This document shows positions 9,912 to 18,264 of a stretch of DNA of 64,000 nucleotides, piece after piece. The number at the start of each line of letters is the position of its first letter. Position 1 is the first letter of the stretch. Origin of the DNA: Actinospineispora acaciae DSM 45401 (lineage in GTDB: Bacteria; Actinomycetota; Actinomycetes; Mycobacteriales; Pseudonocardiaceae); assembly GCF_000620785.1 (NCBI RefSeq), contig NZ_JIAI01000008.1, positions 124,001 to 188,000 on the forward strand, in the 5' to 3' direction. Under the pieces are notes generated by a model. That model saw only the letters and a list, made by a program, of their open reading frames with translations. It was not told the DNA's origin and did no database searches. The translations under genes were made by a program, and so were the position numbers.

Positions 9912-11180
9912 ATGCCTGTCGTGCGCACTGTTGACGAACATCGCGCGGTGGTCGCCGCGCTGCTCCCGCCTACCCCTGTCGAGGCCCGCCCGCTGGCCGA
10001 CGCGCTCGGCCTGGTGCTGGCCGAGGACCTGCGCGCGGCGGTGGCGCTGCCCCCGTTCGACAACTCCGCGATGGACGGCTACGCGGTCCGCGCGCAGGAC
10101 GTGGCGGACGCCCCGGTGCGGCTGCCGGTGGCCGAGGACATCCCGGCCGGGCGCACCGACGCGCCGAGGCTGGAGCCCGGCACCGCGCACCGGATCATGA
10201 CCGGCGCGCCGATGCCGCCGGGCGCGGACGCCGTGGTGCAGGTCGAGCACACCGACGGCGGCACCGAGACCGTCCGCATCGACAGGTCCGTGTCCGAGGG
10301 CACGCACGTGCGCCGGGCCGGAGAGGACGCCGAGGCCGGCACGCTCGTGCTCCGCGCCGGCACCGTGCTCGGCGCCGCGCAGCTCGGGCTCGCCGCCGCC
10401 GTGGGCACCGCGACCGTCCGCGTCCGCCGCCCGCCGAGGGTGCTCGTGCTGTCCACCGGCTCGGAGCTGGTCGCGCCGGGCGAGCCGCTCGCGCACGGGC
10501 AGATCTACGAGTCGAACGGCGTCATGCTCGCGGCCGCCGTGACCGAGGCCGGCGGGATCGCCGAACAGCTGCGGTTCGTGCCGGACGACGTCGAGGAGTT
10601 CCTGGCCGTGCTCGCCGACCGGATCTCTCGCGGCGACGGGGTTGACCTGGTGCTCACCTCCGGCGGCGTGAGCGCGGGCGCCTACGAGGTCGTCAAGGAC
10701 GCGTTGGCGAGCCGGGGCGTGGAGTTCGTCAGGGTCGGCATGCAGCCGGGCGGCCCGCAGGGGGCGGGAAGGGTGAGCGGCCTGGCCGGTGCGGCGAGCG
10801 GCGCTGCCCGAGCGGACAGTTCGGTGATCACACCCGGTGACGAGACACCCGTTGTGACACTTCCCGGTAACCCGGTCAGCTCACAGGTGTCCTTCGAGGT
10901 GTTCGTCCGCCCGGCGCTACGGAGCGCGATGGGCCATCCGGCACCGTATAGGCCGATCGTGCGAGCGCGGCTGGCCGAGACGCTGCGCTCACCGGCCGGT
11001 AGGCGACAGTTCCGTCGGGGGGAGCTCGATACGACGGCCGGCACAGTGCGGACCGTGGGCGGCCCCGGCTCGCACCTGCTGTCGGCATTGGCCAGGGCGA
11101 ACTGTCTGATCGTGCTCGGCGAGGACGACCAGCTCCACGAGGAGGGCTCCGAAGTCGACGTTTGGCTGCTTGAGCGCTGA
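9912..11180 (+). CDS. moeA: Molybdopterin molybdenumtransferase MoeA
   Basis: This 422-aa enzyme inserts molybdate into adenylylated molybdopterin in the cytoplasm. Signature segments are FDNSAMDGYAV at residues 49-59, RIMTGAPMPPGADAVV near 95, STGSELVAPGEPL near 181, TSGGVSAGAYEVVKD near 248, and LPGNPVSSQVSFEVF near 316. A small Ala/Gly-rich insertion lies just before the last motif. The start ATG follows GGGAGGG. Its position next to groEL2 and psd/pssA matches moeA2 of mycobacteria. The CoxL-type protein at 43.6-46.0 kb would need this cofactor. Confidence 0.95.
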   Translation: MPVVRTVDEHRAVVAALLPPTPVEARPLADALGLVLAEDLRAAVALPPFDNSAMDGYAVRAQDVADAPVRLPVAEDIPAGRTDAPRLEPGTAHRIMTGAPMPPGADAVVQVEHTDGGTETVRIDRSVSEGTHVRRAGEDAEAGTLVLRAGTVLGAAQLGLAAAVGTATVRVRRPPRVLVLSTGSELVAPGEPLAHGQIYESNGVMLAAAVTEAGGIAEQLRFVPDDVEEFLAVLADRISRGDGVDLVLTSGGVSAGAYEVVKDALASRGVEFVRVGMQPGGPQGAGRVSGLAGAASGAARADSSVITPGDETPVVTLPGNPVSSQVSFEVFVRPALRSAMGHPAPYRPIVRARLAETLRSPAGRRQFRRGELDTTAGTVRTVGGPGSHLLSALARANCLIVLGEDDQLHEEGSEVDVWLLER

Positions 11181-11201
11181 TCTAGTGTCAAATGCCACCG
11201 A

Positions 11202-11218
11202 TGTAACTCTGAGTTACA
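11202..11218. promoter_or_regulatory. 17-bp palindrome in the moeA-psd gap
   Basis: TGTAACT, CTG, AGTTACA: a perfect 7-bp inverted repeat. A further GTTAC follows 12 nt downstream of its right half. Repeated GTTAC-type half-sites recall response-regulator operators such as MtrA, but the regulator is not identifiable here. Confidence 0.4.
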
Positions 11219-11252
11219 CGCAGCGTTACGGCCGTTCGCTCCCTAGAGTGTG

Positions 11253-11463
11253 ACGAAGGACACACCTCTTCGTGGCAACATTTACACCCTCTCGCGCGTC
11301 GATATCAGTACAGCGTTCGTCCGAACGGTCCATGTAGAGAGGGTTTCCTCTGTTTGCTCTGGACCACCGAGCGGGCGCTCGGGAATAATTTGACGCACGG
11401 TGGGTAACCCCAACTCACGAAGGACCTACCGCTTGTCGCTGGGGAGCGGACGAGCGGTTCCAC
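11253..11463 (+). ncRNA. Candidate structured RNA between moeA and psd
   Basis: This 463-nt gap (11181-11643) has no convincing ORF but holds consecutive stems. ACGAAG/CTTCGT is at 11253-11273. GGTCCA/TGGACC encloses AGAGG/CCTCT at about 11328-11366. CCGAGC/GCTCGG is at about 11369-11384. A long stem ACCGCT..AGCGGT with inner GTCGCT/AGC-GAC pairing is at about 11427-11457. An intrinsic terminator with TTTTT follows, more than 130 nt before psd. This arrangement suggests a small RNA or a terminating leader. I could not match it to a known family. Confidence 0.45.
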
Positions 11464-11505
11464 GGCCGGGGTCGCTGTCTCGGGGGATGGCGGCCCCGGC
11501 CTTTT
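11464..11505 (+). terminator. Intrinsic terminator upstream of psd
   Basis: Stem GGCCGGGG (11464-11471) / CCCCGGCC (11494-11501), 22-nt loop, then TTTTT (11502-11506 region). T-runs are rare in DNA this GC-rich, so this is strong evidence of a transcript ending here. Confidence 0.8.
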
Positions 11506-11643
11506 TATGTCGCCGCCCGGGTTGCCCCCAACGTTAAGGTGATCACCTTTCCCGCCCCCGCCGGTCCGGCGGCCGGCCCGGCGTACCGTGGGCGCCGGGT
11601 GGCCGCGCAGGGTCGCCCTCGCAGGAGGACTCGACACAGCCCG

Positions 11644-12375
11644 ATGGTTTCCGTAGACCCCGAACCTCCCACCCCGGCCGGGCTCGGCCACTTCGTGAGC
11701 CTGGTACGCGCCGCGATCCCGCCCATGCACCCCGGCGGCCGGCCCGTGGTGGCCGGCGTCGGCGTGGCCGCCGTGCTGGCCAGGGCGATCACCGGCCGAG
11801 GCACCCTGCTCGGCCTGGCCGCCACCGCCGCGACCGCCGCGTTCTTCCGGGAGCCCGCCAGGGTCACCCCGGACCGCGCCGGCATCGTGGTGGCACCCGC
11901 GGACGGCACGGTGGCCACCGTCGAGGACGCCAGCCCGCCCGAGGAGCTCGGCCTGCCGGCCGCGCCGGTGCCCAGGGTCAGCGTGTTCCTGTCCGTGCTC
12001 GACGTGCACGTCCAGCGCATCCCGTGCGACGGCCGGGTGGAGCGGGTGGTCTACCGGCCCGGCAAGTTCCTGTCCGCCGACCTGGACAAGGCCAGCGACG
12101 ACAACGAGCGCTCGTCCATGCTGCTGCGCGGCACCGACGGGCACCGGATCGGCGTGGTGCAGATCGCCGGCCTGCTGGCGCGGCGGATCGTCTGCGACGT
12201 CACCGAGGGCGCCGAGGTCGCCGCCGGGGAGACCTACGGGTTGATCCGGTTCGGGTCTCGCGTGGACACTTACCTGCCGGCCGGCAGCCGCGTGCTGCTC
12301 GCGCCCGGACAGCGCACCATCGGCGGCGAGACGGTGCTGGCCGAGCTTCCAGAAACGAGCCCGGGAGGGGCGTAG
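11644..12375 (+). CDS. psd: Phosphatidylserine decarboxylase
   Basis: This 243-aa enzyme converts phosphatidylserine to phosphatidylethanolamine. It is the short, archaeal-like form. The self-cleavage site is the FGS motif with Ser205 (RFGSRVD), where the chain is cut to form the pyruvoyl group. Two hydrophobic stretches at ~25-60 suit membrane association. The ATG at 11644 is the only good start; AGGAGG lies rather far upstream (11623-11628). Three nucleotides separate its stop from pssA, so the two sequential phospholipid steps are made as one operon. Confidence 0.94.
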   Translation: MVSVDPEPPTPAGLGHFVSLVRAAIPPMHPGGRPVVAGVGVAAVLARAITGRGTLLGLAATAATAAFFREPARVTPDRAGIVVAPADGTVATVEDASPPEELGLPAAPVPRVSVFLSVLDVHVQRIPCDGRVERVVYRPGKFLSADLDKASDDNERSSMLLRGTDGHRIGVVQIAGLLARRIVCDVTEGAEVAAGETYGLIRFGSRVDTYLPAGSRVLLAPGQRTIGGETVLAELPETSPGGA

Positions 12376-12378
12376 CCG

Positions 12379-13395
12379 ATGCCCGTCACCGCCTACCGAG
12401 GCATCCGGCTGCTGCCGAACGCGATCACCGTGCTGGCGCTGTGCGCCGGGCTGTCCGCCGTGCAGTACGCCCTGGCCGCCCGCTACGAGCTGGCCGTGGC
12501 CGCGCTCACCGTCGCGGCCATCTTCGACGCCCTGGACGGCCGGATCGCCCGGATGCTGGACGCCACCAGCAAGATGGGCGCCGAGCTGGACTCGCTGGCC
12601 GACTGCGTGTCCTTCGGGGTGGCGCCCGCGCTGGTGCTGTTCGTCTGGCGGCTGGAGGGCAACCAGCTCGGCTGGATCGTGGCGCTGGTGTTCGCGGTGT
12701 GCGCGGCGCTGCGGCTGGCCAGGTTCAACACGCTGTTGGACGACACCGAGCAGCCGCCGTACGACAAGGAGTTCTTCGTCGGCGTCCCGGCCCCGGCCGC
12801 CGCGCTGCTGGCGGTTACGCCGCTGCTGCTGGAGCTGCAGTTCGGGCAGGGCTTCTGGTCCTCGCCGGCGCTGGTCGGGGCCTGGGCGCTGCTGGTGGCC
12901 GCGCTGATGGTCAGCCGGCTGCGCACGCTGTCCATGAAGACCGTCCGGGTGCCCGCGCAGTTCATCGCGCCGCTGCTGGTCCTGGTCGGGCTGGCCGGCG
13001 CGGCCCTGATCACCGTGCCGTTCCTGGCGCTCGCGCTGGCCGTGCTGGTCTACCTCGCGCACCTGCCCTACGCCGTGTACCGGTACCGCTGGCTGGGCCG
13101 CCACCCGGAGGCCTGGTTCATCGCGCCGCGCCAACGGCGGGCCGCCGTGCGCGCCCTGCGCGGCACCCGCCCGCCCGGCATCCGCCCGCCGCTGCGCCGC
13201 CGGGTCGCGGGCGCCGCCCGTGCCAGGGCCGCCGCCCTCAACTACCCCCGCCGCCGCCGCGAGCAGAACGGCAACGGCGAGGCGAACGGCCAGGTCGACG
13301 CCGCCGGCGTGAACGGCCAGGCCGACGGCACGGGAACGCCCCGCGACCGGCGCTTCCGCCGGCTGGGCCTACGCAAGATCCGCCGCCCGCGCTGA
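12379..13395 (+). CDS. pssA: CDP-diacylglycerol-serine O-phosphatidyltransferase
   Basis: This 338-aa membrane enzyme makes phosphatidylserine, the substrate of Psd, from CDP-diacylglycerol and serine. The complete CDP-alcohol phosphotransferase signature starts at Asp50 (DALDGRIARML, then GAELDSLAD). About seven to eight membrane segments occupy residues ~10-240. The last ~95 residues are Arg/Pro-rich and probably cytoplasmic, longer than in many PssA proteins. GGGAGGGG precedes the ATG. The 3' end overlaps the convergent ltrA-like gene by 27 bp. Confidence 0.94.
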   Translation: MPVTAYRGIRLLPNAITVLALCAGLSAVQYALAARYELAVAALTVAAIFDALDGRIARMLDATSKMGAELDSLADCVSFGVAPALVLFVWRLEGNQLGWIVALVFAVCAALRLARFNTLLDDTEQPPYDKEFFVGVPAPAAALLAVTPLLLELQFGQGFWSSPALVGAWALLVAALMVSRLRTLSMKTVRVPAQFIAPLLVLVGLAGAALITVPFLALALAVLVYLAHLPYAVYRYRWLGRHPEAWFIAPRQRRAAVRALRGTRPPGIRPPLRRRVAGAARARAAALNYPRRRREQNGNGEANGQVDAAGVNGQADGTGTPRDRRFRRLGLRKIRRPR

Positions 13396-14559
13396 CCGGC
13401 CCTTGACGACGGTGCTGGTGATCACGAGGGCGGCCAGGAGCACGGCGGTCACGTGGATCGGGGCGTGGGTCCACGGTGAGACCAGCACGGCCAGCGCCAC
13501 CAGCGGGTAGGCCAAGTTCAGGGGCGCGACGCCGGGGCGGGGGCGGATCTCGAGCAGCCAGACGACGAGGACGAAGACGGCGACGGGCACGGCGGTCGCC
13601 CAGCCGGCTGTCAGCGGGTCCAGCCCGGTGCGGCGGGTGTCGAAGGCGACCGCCACCTCCAGGCCGGCGCCCACGGCGGCCACCGAGGCGAAGATCGGGT
13701 AGTGCCCGTACGCCCAGGTCAGGGTCAGGCCCAGCGAGGTCAGCGGGCGCGGGGTGGGGTCGTCGAAGTACAGCCACCACATGGAGAACACGATCACGAT
13801 GCCGGCCGCCGCCAGCCCGAGCAGCGCTCCCACGTGCTCGCCTTCTGCCAGACCTTCCTGGATCGCGGTGGTCGCGGCCAGCACCACCTCGCCGAGCACG
13901 ATCAGGGTGAACAGGCCGAAGCGTTCGGCGAGGTGCTCGGGGTGCCAGGTGGTCGGGCCGGCGCGCTCGGCCCAGACCGGGATCGCCACCTCCGCGACGA
14001 CCAGCACCGCGAACCCGACCATCCCCCACGCGCCGGGAAGCAGCAGCCGGACCACCCAGCCCACCTGCACGAGCGTGATCCCGACCGCGAACCGCTGCGC
14101 GCAGGTCCGCCTCGGTGGGTCCGACCTGGCCGCCCGCAGCCACTGCGCCACCAGGGCCAGCCGCATGATCACGTAGCCGGCGGTGATGACCGTGAAGTCG
14201 CGGCTGTCCAGCGCGGCCGGCACCCCGGACGCGAGCACCAGCGCGCCGGCGATCTGCACCATCGTGGTGACCCGGTACAGCCCGTCGTCGGTGTCGTACG
14301 CCGAGGCGAACGCGCTGAAGTTGACCCACGCCCACCAGATCGCGAAGAACACCATCAGGTAGCCGAGCACGCCCGCGCCGACGTGCTGCTCGACCAGCGC
14401 GTGGTGCAGCCGCCCGGCCGCCTGGGAGACAGCGACCACGAAGCACAGGTCGAAGAACAGCTCCAGCGGGGTGGACGCGCGGTGCGGCTGGGCGGCGTCC
14501 CTGGCCAGCATCCGCCTGATCCACGGGATTCCGACGCGGCTCGGTCCGTGGTCGGTCAC
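13369..14559 (-). CDS. Low temperature requirement protein A (LtrA) family
   Basis: This 396-aa membrane protein of the LtrA family has about 10-12 membrane segments. The hallmark TPLELFFDLCFVVAVSQ lies at residues ~30-46 and ERFGLFTLIVLGE at ~212-224. Family members were named from a Listeria cold-growth mutant; the molecular function is unknown. It is the last gene of a probable operon (DUF3263, LytR_C, LtrA), starting 13 nt after the LytR_C stop. The GTG start has a G-run ribosome-binding site. Confidence 0.9.
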   Translation of the reverse strand: MTDHGPSRVGIPWIRRMLARDAAQPHRASTPLELFFDLCFVVAVSQAAGRLHHALVEQHVGAGVLGYLMVFFAIWWAWVNFSAFASAYDTDDGLYRVTTMVQIAGALVLASGVPAALDSRDFTVITAGYVIMRLALVAQWLRAARSDPPRRTCAQRFAVGITLVQVGWVVRLLLPGAWGMVGFAVLVVAEVAIPVWAERAGPTTWHPEHLAERFGLFTLIVLGEVVLAATTAIQEGLAEGEHVGALLGLAAAGIVIVFSMWWLYFDDPTPRPLTSLGLTLTWAYGHYPIFASVAAVGAGLEVAVAFDTRRTGLDPLTAGWATAVPVAVFVLVVWLLEIRPRPGVAPLNLAYPLVALAVLVSPWTHAPIHVTAVLLAALVITSTVVKGRSARAADLA

Positions 14560-14572
14560 GCGTGCCCCCCGG

Positions 14573-15457
14573 CTAGCGTCGTTGGTAGTCCTTGGTCACG
14601 ATGACGATCAGGCCGGGGTCCGCGTCCGCGATGCCGGGGAACCTGGGCTGCGCCTGCAGGCCGAAGGCGTTGGCCAGCGACTGCGCGGCTGCCTGCTCCT
14701 CGGTGCCGGGGCGGTAGTAGACCGTGCTGGTCGGGATGATGCCGGACGGGTAGTTGCCGACGTCGGTGACCTTCCAGCCGGAGGCCCGGAAGTCGGCGGC
14801 CGCGTGCTGCGCCAGCTCCCTGATCAGGCTGTTGTTGTACACCCGCACGGGCGCCTTGGCGGCCGCCACGCCCTTGCCGCCGCCGATGCCGCCGGTGCCG
14901 CTGCTGTCGTCCGGCAGGCCGGCGCCGGGCAGCGGCTTCTGCGCGTGCGGAGCGGGCGTGGTCGGGGGCGCGGCGAGCGGCCCCGGGGAGTGGGTGGGGA
15001 CGCCGGGCGCCTGGGTGGACCCCATGCCCGGGGCCGGTGTGGCCGGTACGGGCGTGGTCGGCGCCGGCGTGGTCGGTGCCGCGGCGGGCGGCTGTCCGGT
15101 CGACGGCTGGCCCGGCTGCGGTTGCCCGGTCGGCGCCTGGCCCGCTTGCGGCTGTCCGGTGGGCGGCGCGGTGGGCGGCGCTGCGGGCGGCGGCGTGGTC
15201 GGCGCGGGGGCCGGGGCGACGGGCGGCGCGGCCAGGGGCGGAGGGGGCGCGGGCGTCGGCGACGAGGTCGGGGCGGGCCTCACCGGCGGGGCGGCCGCGG
15301 CGTTCTCACCGCCGCCGGCCAGCGAGACCAGGCCGACCACGGCGGACACCGCGGCCACGCCGAGCAGCACGAACCCACCGAGGCGCAGCGGCGACGGGCC
15401 ACCGCCCCCGGGCGGCGGCTCCGGCTCGAGCACCTCGGTCTCCGGGTCCTGGTCCAT
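14573..15457 (-). CDS. Membrane-anchored LytR C-terminal domain protein
   Basis: This 294-aa protein has a short acidic cytoplasmic N terminus, one membrane segment at about residues 25-46, a long Pro/Ala/Gly/Thr-rich linker (~50-180) and a LytR_C domain at ~203-290 (APVRVYNNS ... TSTVYYRPGTE ... LIVIVTKDY). The domain is predicted to be extracytoplasmic and is found in cell-envelope proteins. The neighbourhood (DUF3263, LytR_C, near def) matches Rv0430-Rv0431 of M. tuberculosis. The ATG at 15457 is 11 nt after the DUF3263 stop; no clear Shine-Dalgarno is visible, suggesting coupling. Confidence 0.87.
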   Translation of the reverse strand: MDQDPETEVLEPEPPPGGGGPSPLRLGGFVLLGVAAVSAVVGLVSLAGGGENAAAAPPVRPAPTSSPTPAPPPPLAAPPVAPAPAPTTPPPAAPPTAPPTGQPQAGQAPTGQPQPGQPSTGQPPAAAPTTPAPTTPVPATPAPGMGSTQAPGVPTHSPGPLAAPPTTPAPHAQKPLPGAGLPDDSSGTGGIGGGKGVAAAKAPVRVYNNSLIRELAQHAAADFRASGWKVTDVGNYPSGIIPTSTVYYRPGTEEQAAAQSLANAFGLQAQPRFPGIADADPGLIVIVTKDYQRR

Positions 15458-15468
15458 ACCGGCGCCGT

Positions 15469-15765
15469 TCAGCGCGCATCCACCCCGAGGCGGCGGGCCG
15501 CGCGGGTCCGCTGGCGGCTGGTCCTGAGCCGGCGCAGCCGCTTGACCAGCATCGGGTCGGCGGCCATCGCGGCGGGCTTGTCGATCAGGGCATTGAGTAC
15601 CTGGTAGTACCGGGTGGCTGACATGTCGAACAGCTCGCGGATCGCCTGTTCCTTGGCACCCGCATACTTCCACCACTGCCCTTCGAAGGCGAGGATCTCA
15701 CGCTCCCGCAGCTCCAGCTCAGCGCCGGAGTTCGACAATCCCGGGAGCATCCTGACGGAGTCCAT
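15469..15765 (-). CDS. DUF3263 protein
   Basis: This 98-aa protein has the DUF3263 core LEFEGQWWKYAGAKE-like region (here ILAFEGQWWKYAGAKEQAI, residues ~24-42), then a helix-turn-helix-like stretch (FDMSATRYYQVLNALID) and a basic C terminus. The shape suggests a small DNA-binding protein, but function is unproven. It is first in the operon with LytR_C and LtrA genes and diverges from def. A CGACCGGTCG palindrome (15776-15785) sits just upstream of the start. Confidence 0.88.
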   Translation of the reverse strand: MDSVRMLPGLSNSGAELELREREILAFEGQWWKYAGAKEQAIRELFDMSATRYYQVLNALIDKPAAMAADPMLVKRLRRLRTSRQRTRAARRLGVDAR

Positions 15766-15906
15766 GCACGCACCTCGACCGGTCGGTTACGAACGGCTAG
15801 AACAACACTGATGTAATTCGTCGGCCATTAGATCACGGCTGCCCGACGGCCCGTGGGACCGACGCACCCCCGGGCGACGGCGCACAGTATCGATAGGGTC
15901 CGACGC

Positions 15907-16485
15907 ATGGCCGTCCGCCCTATCCGCATCATCGGCGACCCGGTGCTGCACGCACCCACCCGCCCGGTCACGGAGTTCGACGACGAGCTGCGCACCCTGG
16001 TCGAGGACATGTTCGAGACCATGGCGGCCGCTCAGGGGGTGGGCCTTGCCGCCAACCAGGTGGGCGTCGACCTGCGTGTTTTCGTCTACGACTGCCCGGA
16101 CGAGGAGCTGCGCGCGAACCGGCGCGGGGTGGTGGTCAACCCGGTCCTGGAGACCTCCGAGCGCCCCGAGACCATGCCGGACCCCGACGAGGACTGGGAG
16201 GGCTGCCTGTCGGTGCCCGGCGAGCAGTTCCCCACCGGCCGCGCGGACTGGGCCAAGGTCACCGGCGTCGACCTGGACGGAAACCCCGTCGAGGTGGCCG
16301 GCCGCGGCTTCTTCGCCCGCTGCCTCCAACACGAGACCGACCACCTCGACGGCATCATCTACACCGACCGCCTGGTCGGCCGCCACGACCGCGCCGCCCG
16401 CAAAACCCTCAAGCGCCACGGCTGGGGCGTCCCCGGCCTCTCCTGGGACCCCGCCACCGAATCTGCCGAGCCCGCCACCGACTAG
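15907..16485 (+). CDS. def: Peptide deformylase
   Basis: This 192-aa metalloenzyme removes the formyl group from nascent proteins in the cytoplasm. All three motifs are intact: GVGLAANQVG near residues 44-53, EGCLSVPGE near 97-105 (metal-ligand Cys), and HETDH with metal ligands His142 and His146 and catalytic Glu143. It is divergent from the DUF3263 gene, as in mycobacteria. Repeat B1 begins immediately after the stop codon. Confidence 0.97.
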   Translation: MAVRPIRIIGDPVLHAPTRPVTEFDDELRTLVEDMFETMAAAQGVGLAANQVGVDLRVFVYDCPDEELRANRRGVVVNPVLETSERPETMPDPDEDWEGCLSVPGEQFPTGRADWAKVTGVDLDGNPVEVAGRGFFARCLQHETDHLDGIIYTDRLVGRHDRAARKTLKRHGWGVPGLSWDPATESAEPATD

Positions 16486-16486
16486 C

Positions 16487-16560
16487 CGCTCGCACACCCA
16501 CTTCCGCCCTGGCACATGCGCTGCAGCAGGTGTGCGGAGTACGAACTGGGTGTGCCGGCG
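16487..16560 (+). repeat. Intergenic repeat B, copy B1
   Basis: The last 49 nt (16512-16560) match 62471-62519 at 43 of 49 positions. Weaker similarity extends left to GCTCGCACA. It contains CTGCAG and two (G)GGTGTG-like boxes 20 nt apart around GGAGTACGAAC. It lies between def and the protease gene. Confidence 0.8.
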
Positions 16561-16635
16561 TCCCGGGGCGGAACACCACGCGGCGCGGCTGCGTTTGCGG
16601 AGTAATGGTGTAATCCGTGGAGGGCGGTGGGCGGT

Positions 16636-17556
16636 GTGGACGAGCTGGACGCCTACTCACGAACGGTCAGCGCGGTCGCGGCGGCCGTCACGCCGCTCGT
16701 GGCGAGCCTGCGGATCGGGCGCGGGCGGTCCACCAGCGGCGGGTCCGGGGTGGTGTTCACCGACGACGGGCTGATGCTCACCAACGCGCACGTGGTCGGC
16801 CAGGCCAGCCGCGGCGAGGCGGAGTTCGCCGACGGCACCGAGACGGACTTCGACGTGGTCGGCGCCGACCCGCTGTCCGACCTGGCGGTGCTGCGCGCCC
16901 GGGGCGAGGTGCCGCCGGCCGTCACGCTCGGCGACGCGGACACGCTGGTCGTCGGCCAGCTCGTGGTCGCCGTGGGCAACCCGCTGGGGCTGGCCGGGTC
17001 GGTGACCGCCGGGGTGGTCAGCGCGCTGGGCCGGTCGCTGCCGACGCGCAGCGGCCAGGCCGGCCGGGTGGTGGAGAACGTCATCCAGACCGACGCCGCG
17101 CTCAACCCCGGCAACTCCGGCGGCGCGCTGGCCAACGCGCGCGGCGAGGTGGTCGGGATCAACACCGCGGTGGCCGGGGTCGGGCTCGGGCTGGCGGTGC
17201 CGGTGAACGCCACCACCCGCCGGATCGTGGCCACCCTGCTCGCCGACGGCCGGGTGCGGCGCGGCTACCTGGGCCTGGTCGGCACGCCCGCGCCGGTGCC
17301 GGCCTCGGTGGCGCAGCGCTACCAGCGCACGAAGGGGCTGCGGCTGGTCGAGGTGGTGCCGGGCAGCCCCGCCGCCAGGGCCGGCCTGCGCCCCGGCGAC
17401 CTGGTGCTGTCCGTCGGCCGCCAGCCGGTGCAGGACGCGCAGGGTATCCAGAGCCAGCTCTTCGCCGACTCGATCGGGACGGCGCTGCCGGTCACCGTGC
17501 TGCGCAACGGCGCGATGGTGGACGTCATCGCGGTGCCGTCCGAACTGACGGGTTGA
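16636..17556 (+). CDS. HtrA-like trypsin/PDZ serine protease, no signal peptide
   Basis: This 306-aa protein has a trypsin-like domain with the full triad His52 (LTNAHVV), Asp82 (SDLAVL) and Ser161 (NPGNSGGAL), followed by a PDZ domain at ~205-300 (PGSPAARAGLRPGDLVLSV). Unlike classical HtrA/DegP it lacks a signal peptide or membrane anchor, so it looks cytoplasmic. GTG 16636 is chosen because GGAGGG (16619-16624) is 11 nt upstream; GTG 16627 is too close to it. It lies just upstream of the YbaB/WXG module, possibly co-transcribed (49-nt gap). Confidence 0.88.
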   Translation: MDELDAYSRTVSAVAAAVTPLVASLRIGRGRSTSGGSGVVFTDDGLMLTNAHVVGQASRGEAEFADGTETDFDVVGADPLSDLAVLRARGEVPPAVTLGDADTLVVGQLVVAVGNPLGLAGSVTAGVVSALGRSLPTRSGQAGRVVENVIQTDAALNPGNSGGALANARGEVVGINTAVAGVGLGLAVPVNATTRRIVATLLADGRVRRGYLGLVGTPAPVPASVAQRYQRTKGLRLVEVVPGSPAARAGLRPGDLVLSVGRQPVQDAQGIQSQLFADSIGTALPVTVLRNGAMVDVIAVPSELTG

Positions 17557-17605
17557 TTTCGCCGTTTCGCCACGGGCGGGCGGTGCCCGTTCCTACCCTC
17601 GACCC

Positions 17606-17962
17606 ATGACCGCGACCACCTGGCTCGAGGACTACCAGCGGCGGCTGGCCGAGATCGGCGACCGGGCGCAACGGGCCCGCGCCGAGCTGGACGGCCTGAC
17701 CGCGACGGCCAGCAGCGCGTCCGGGGCGGTGACCGTGACGGTGAACCCGGCCGGCGCGCTGCAGCAGGTGAGCTTCGGCGAGCGCGCCGACGAGCTGAGC
17801 CGCCCGAAGCTGGCCGAGGCGGTGCTGGACGCCGCGCGCAAGGCGCACCTGGACGCCGTGCGCCGCTCGGCCGAGGCGCTCGAACCGCTGATCGGCGAGT
17901 CCGAGGCGAGCCGCTACCTGGCCAGCCACCTGCCGCCGCAGGCCCGCGAGGACGGCGGCTGA
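17606..17962 (+). CDS. YbaB/EbfC-family protein
   Basis: This 118-aa protein has a helical N terminus (~1-35), a central beta region (GAVTVTVNPAGALQQVSF, ~40-57) and a C-terminal helix, as in YbaB/EbfC nucleoid-associated proteins. In actinobacteria such paralogues often head type VII secretion-substrate cassettes. Its TGA overlaps the ATG of the next gene (TGATG), so translation is coupled. Here the role is more likely accessory or chaperone-like than global nucleoid binding; that is inference. Confidence 0.78.
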   Translation: MTATTWLEDYQRRLAEIGDRAQRARAELDGLTATASSASGAVTVTVNPAGALQQVSFGERADELSRPKLAEAVLDAARKAHLDAVRRSAEALEPLIGESEASRYLASHLPPQAREDGG

Positions 17963-18264
17963 TGGACGGCTACCGGGCCGACGTGCCGGCGCTGCAACGC
18001 CACGCCAAGGCCGTCCGGGACCACGGCGACCGGCTCGGCGAGGTGGCGGCTGCGGCCGACCATCCGCTCGCGCCGAACGCCTACGGGCTGATCTGCGGCT
18101 TCCTCAGCGGGATGACCAACGAGGCGGAGGGCCGGCTGCGGGGCTCGATCGGCACGTTGGCCGCGCTGGCCGGCTCGCACGCGGCCGGGCTGGCCGGCTG
18201 CGCGGACGACTACCAGCGCCAGGAGACCCAGGTGGCCACCAGGTTCGGCGGCGGCGCGCGATGA
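17962..18264 (+). CDS. Small type VII secretion-target-like protein
   Basis: This 100-aa helical protein (RADVPALQRHAKAVRDHGDR, then a second helix around residues 50-75) resembles the ESX-1 secretion-associated EspC/DUF2580 group found beside WXG proteins. It has no signal peptide and no clear WXG tripeptide. Both ends overlap neighbours (TGATG with the YbaB gene, ATGA with the next gene), so the three proteins are probably made in fixed ratio, perhaps as a secreted complex. Confidence 0.7.
   Translation: MDGYRADVPALQRHAKAVRDHGDRLGEVAAAADHPLAPNAYGLICGFLSGMTNEAEGRLRGSIGTLAALAGSHAAGLAGCADDYQRQETQVATRFGGGAR

Noticed and set aside
11253..11505. c-di-AMP (ydaO-type), 6C RNA, SRP RNA or tmRNA
   Set aside because: I compared remembered consensus features and none matched; it is kept only as an unassigned structured RNA.
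11305..13134. A 609-codon open frame on the minus strand across psd and pssA
   Set aside because: Shadow of two well-supported genes; low-complexity Gln/Arg/Gly translation and no ribosome-binding site.
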